Origin: Endomicrobium sp.
GTDB taxonomy: Bacteria > Elusimicrobiota > Endomicrobiia > Endomicrobiales > Endomicrobiaceae
Length of the DNA stretch: 8,344 bases
Reading direction: 5' to 3'
Assembly: GCA_031255375.1 (NCBI GenBank)
Contig: JAIRSP010000052.1
Location: 1-8,344 of the forward strand
Notes under the pieces: generated by a model
Seen by the model: only the letters and a program-made list of their open reading frames with translations
The model's database searches: none
What the model was told of the DNA's origin: nothing
Shown here: positions 6,487 to 8,344 of the stretch, piece after piece
Position numbering within the stretch: the first letter of the stretch is position 1
Layout of the letters: each line of letters begins with the position of its first letter
Program-made: the position numbers and the translations under genes

Positions 6487-7644
6487 ATGGCAAAAAGTTA
6501 TCTTTTAACACCTGGTCCAACTCAAATCCCACTTGAAGTTGCTTTTAAAGAAGCGATGCCAGTAATTCATCATAGAACAAATGAATTTGGCTTAATCTAT
6601 AAGAATGTTGTTAGCAAATTAAAGTGTATATTTAAAACGAAAAATGATGTATATATTTTGTCTACATCAGGAACAGGCGCGATGGAGGCTGCAATAGTAA
6701 ATCTTTTAAGTTTTGGAGATGAAATTATTGTTGCAAGTTGTGGTATTTTTGGTAAGAGATGGGTTGAAATAGCTAAAGAATATGGAATAAAGATTATACA
6801 TATTTGTGTAGAATTGGGGAAAATAATAAAACCTTATGAAATAGAAAAAATTCTTAATAATAATGTTAATGTAAAAGCTGTTTATACTACATTTGTCGAG
6901 ACATCGACATGTGTTGTGAATGACATTATGTCTATTGGTAAAATAGTTTCGAAAACAAAAGCTATTTTTGTTGTCGATGCAATCTCTGGGCTTGTTGGAC
7001 AAGAATTTAAAACTGATGAATGGAATGTTGATGTTGTTGTTTCTAGTTCGCAAAAAGGATTTATGGTAGCACCTGGACTTGCCTTTATAACATTTAGTAA
7101 TAAAGCATGGGAGCTCGTTAAAAATTCAAAACTTCCTAAATTTTATTTAGACATTAAAAAATATAAAAAATCATATTTTACAAATGGGACACCATTTACA
7201 CCATCTATTACGTTAATATCTTCTCTTGATGAGTCTTTAAAATTGATTCACAATAAAGGTTTGGAAAATATTTGGAATGATTGCAGACTATTTGCAAAAG
7301 CTGTAAGGGCAGGTATGCTGGCTATTGGATTGAACCCTTTTGGAGAAAAGCCATGCGATGTTGTTACAGCGGCTATTATTCCATGTAAAATTGGTGTGAA
7401 AATAACTAAAATTTTAAAAGAAAAATATAATGTCTCTATTGCTGATGGCCATGGTGATTTAAAAGGGAAAATAATAAGATTTGCACATATGGGGTATATA
7501 GGAATAACAGATTTGCTTGTTGGATTTGCTTGCCTTGAAATGGCGTTAACAGAACTTGGCATGAAAATTGAAAAGGGGAAATCAGTAGCAACAATTGAAG
7601 AAATGTTGCTACCAATTAAAAATAAATTTATAGAACGAGTTTGA
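6487..7644 (+). CDS. Class-V PLP-dependent aminotransferase (serine/alanine-glyoxylate or aspartate aminotransferase-like)
   Basis: A fold-type I, class-V aminotransferase that moves an amino group between an amino acid (serine, alanine or aspartate) and a 2-oxo acid. The 385 residues match family length. Visible features are the N-terminal LLTPGPTQIP (family hallmark TPGPT) at 6-15, the SGTGAME phosphate-binding turn at 61-67, Asp164 in VVDAISG (contacts the PLP ring nitrogen) and SSSQKGF with Lys190 as the Schiff-base lysine. A C-terminal RFAHMGYIG block matches the RIGHMG-type motif. The subgroup includes serine-pyruvate, serine-glyoxylate and PucG-like enzymes and relatives found beside serA in serine metabolism; the substrate cannot be chosen from sequence and no pathway gene is adjacent. 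ATG 6487 has no clear Shine-Dalgarno sequence, and the frame is open upstream to the lon stop codon, so translation may depend on lon. Confidence 0.9.
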   Translation: MAKSYLLTPGPTQIPLEVAFKEAMPVIHHRTNEFGLIYKNVVSKLKCIFKTKNDVYILSTSGTGAMEAAIVNLLSFGDEIIVASCGIFGKRWVEIAKEYGIKIIHICVELGKIIKPYEIEKILNNNVNVKAVYTTFVETSTCVVNDIMSIGKIVSKTKAIFVVDAISGLVGQEFKTDEWNVDVVVSSSQKGFMVAPGLAFITFSNKAWELVKNSKLPKFYLDIKKYKKSYFTNGTPFTPSITLISSLDESLKLIHNKGLENIWNDCRLFAKAVRAGMLAIGLNPFGEKPCDVVTAAIIPCKIGVKITKILKEKYNVSIADGHGDLKGKIIRFAHMGYIGITDLLVGFACLEMALTELGMKIEKGKSVATIEEMLLPIKNKFIERV

Positions 7645-7704
7645 AGTTTTAACAGAATATTGTATTTTAATACAAATTTAATGTGTAAAAATACTTTGCT
7701 AAAG

Positions 7705-7752
7705 ATAATTAAAACAATGAAAATAAATAAGTATATATTTTGTTTTAATTAT
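7705..7752. repeat. 13-bp perfect inverted repeat in the aminotransferase-miaB spacer
   Basis: ATAATTAAAACAA at 7705-7717 is perfectly complementary to TTGTTTTAATTAT at 7740-7752, with a 22-base loop. Ten bases of the right arm (TTTTAATTAT) recur at 7759-7768, just before the miaB GAGG site, so the left arm could pair with either copy. Nearly all pairs are A-T. There is no clean U-tract after the main stem, so a standard terminator is unlikely; a weak one or a leader structure is possible. Confidence 0.5.
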
Positions 7753-7770
7753 AGTATATTTTAATTATTT

Positions 7771-7774
7771 GAGG
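7771..7774 (+). promoter_or_regulatory. Ribosome binding site of miaB, supporting a TTG start
   Basis: GAGG at 7771-7774 is 7 bases upstream of TTG 7782. The codon just before the TTG is TGA (7779-7781), so the frame cannot begin earlier. The first ATG in frame (7818) would remove the conserved Cys11 motif, so TTG is the start. Confidence 0.75.
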
Positions 7775-7781
7775 TGTGTGA

Positions 7782-8344
7782 TTGTTTAAGTATTTAATTA
7801 AAACATTGGGTTGTCAAATGAACATATGTGATTCAGATGATCTTAATTCTGTTTTTCTATCTCATGGGGCTTGTAGGGTATATAATGTTTTTGATGCAGA
7901 TGTTTTTATACTTAACACTTGTTCAGTAAGAAGTCAGTCTGAACAAAAAGCTTTTTCTTATATTGGATTGGTTGAAAAATTAAAACGACAAAATTTAAAT
8001 ATCAAAATAGTTGTTATTGGCTGTATGTCAGAAAGACTTGGCAATAGTATTAAAAAACGTTTTAGAAATATTGACTTGATTGTTGGAACGAGTAGTATTG
8101 ATGATATTGCTTCTAAAATTATTAATTTATGTTGCAATAAAAATTATTCTAAAAAAATAAATTCTGATATTAATTACGAGTCTAAAATTGTAAGTAATAT
8201 TGTTATTATGAGAGGATGTAGTAATTATTGTTCATATTGTGTTGTTCCATTTGTAAGAGGTGTAGAAAAAAACTTAGATTATGATACAATAGTAAATAAA
8301 TGTTTTTCAGCGGTTAAAAACGGTATAAAAGAAATAACATTTAT
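7782..8344 (+). CDS. miaB: tRNA-2-methylthio-N6-dimethylallyladenosine synthase, N-terminal part (3' end outside window)
   Basis: MiaB is a radical-SAM methylthiotransferase with two [4Fe-4S] clusters that converts i6A37 to ms2i6A37 in tRNAs reading UNN codons. About 187 of the usual 430-460 residues are present. The N-terminal UPF0004 domain has all three cluster cysteines: Cys11 in TLGCQMN, Cys47 in NTCSVR and Cys81 in GCMSE. The radical-SAM motif CxxxCxxC is Cys146-Cys150-Cys153 in MRGCSNYCSYCVVPFVRG; this wording and the GCQMN motif favour MiaB over its paralogues RimO and MtaB. The start is TTG 7782. A 137-base spacer separates it from the aminotransferase, so it may have its own promoter; I found no clear one. 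The TRAM domain and C-terminus lie beyond the edge. Confidence 0.93.
   Translation, partial: MFKYLIKTLGCQMNICDSDDLNSVFLSHGACRVYNVFDADVFILNTCSVRSQSEQKAFSYIGLVEKLKRQNLNIKIVVIGCMSERLGNSIKKRFRNIDLIVGTSSIDDIASKIINLCCNKNYSKKINSDINYESKIVSNIVIMRGCSNYCSYCVVPFVRGVEKNLDYDTIVNKCFSAVKNGIKEITF

Noticed and set aside
7660..7675. TTGTAT/ATACAA hairpin after the aminotransferase as a terminator
   Set aside because: The stem has one G-C pair and no T tract follows.

Overview
The window is a strongly A+T-rich stretch of bacterial chromosome with AAA, ATA and TTA-heavy codon use. All intact genes lie on the + strand. Housekeeping genes are well conserved at key motifs but carry many Lys/Asn/Ile substitutions, and one intergenic gap looks like a decayed gene. 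This suggests a host-associated or genome-reduced bacterium. A split GlyQ/GlyS-type glycyl-tRNA synthetase and a tRNA-Leu, tig, clpP, (clpX), lon order fit several Gram-negative phyla. My best guess is an Endomicrobium-like member of Elusimicrobiota, but this is inference and cannot be settled from the window.

Layout. (1) 1-1319: the 3' part of glyS (glycyl-tRNA synthetase beta subunit), cut by the left edge. (2) 1347-1420 and 1449-1532: tRNA-Lys(CTT) and tRNA-Leu(TAG). (3) 1569-2834: tig, trigger factor. (4) 2890-3489: clpP, with an unusual Ser-His-Asn active site. (5) 3490-4098: a 609-bp gap with no intact gene. It sits exactly where clpX is usually found, holds possible eroded ClpX motifs, and contains a good sigma70-type promoter for lon. 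(6) 4099-6453: lon, complete with all catalytic residues. (7) 6487-7644: a class-V PLP-dependent aminotransferase. (8) 7645-7781: a non-coding spacer with a 13-bp inverted repeat. (9) 7782-8344: the 5' part of miaB, starting at TTG and cut by the right edge.

How the genes work together. Trigger factor, ClpP and Lon form a protein-quality-control cluster: folding of nascent chains followed by ATP-dependent proteolysis. The unusual part is the middle. The ClpP triad Asp is Asn177, and the expected unfoldase gene clpX is missing or degraded next door, while Lon is intact. I infer that the ClpXP branch may be weakened, reassigned to another Clp ATPase, or dependent on a second ClpP, leaving Lon as the main local protease. 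The flanking genes (glyS, two tRNAs, miaB) serve translation and tRNA modification.
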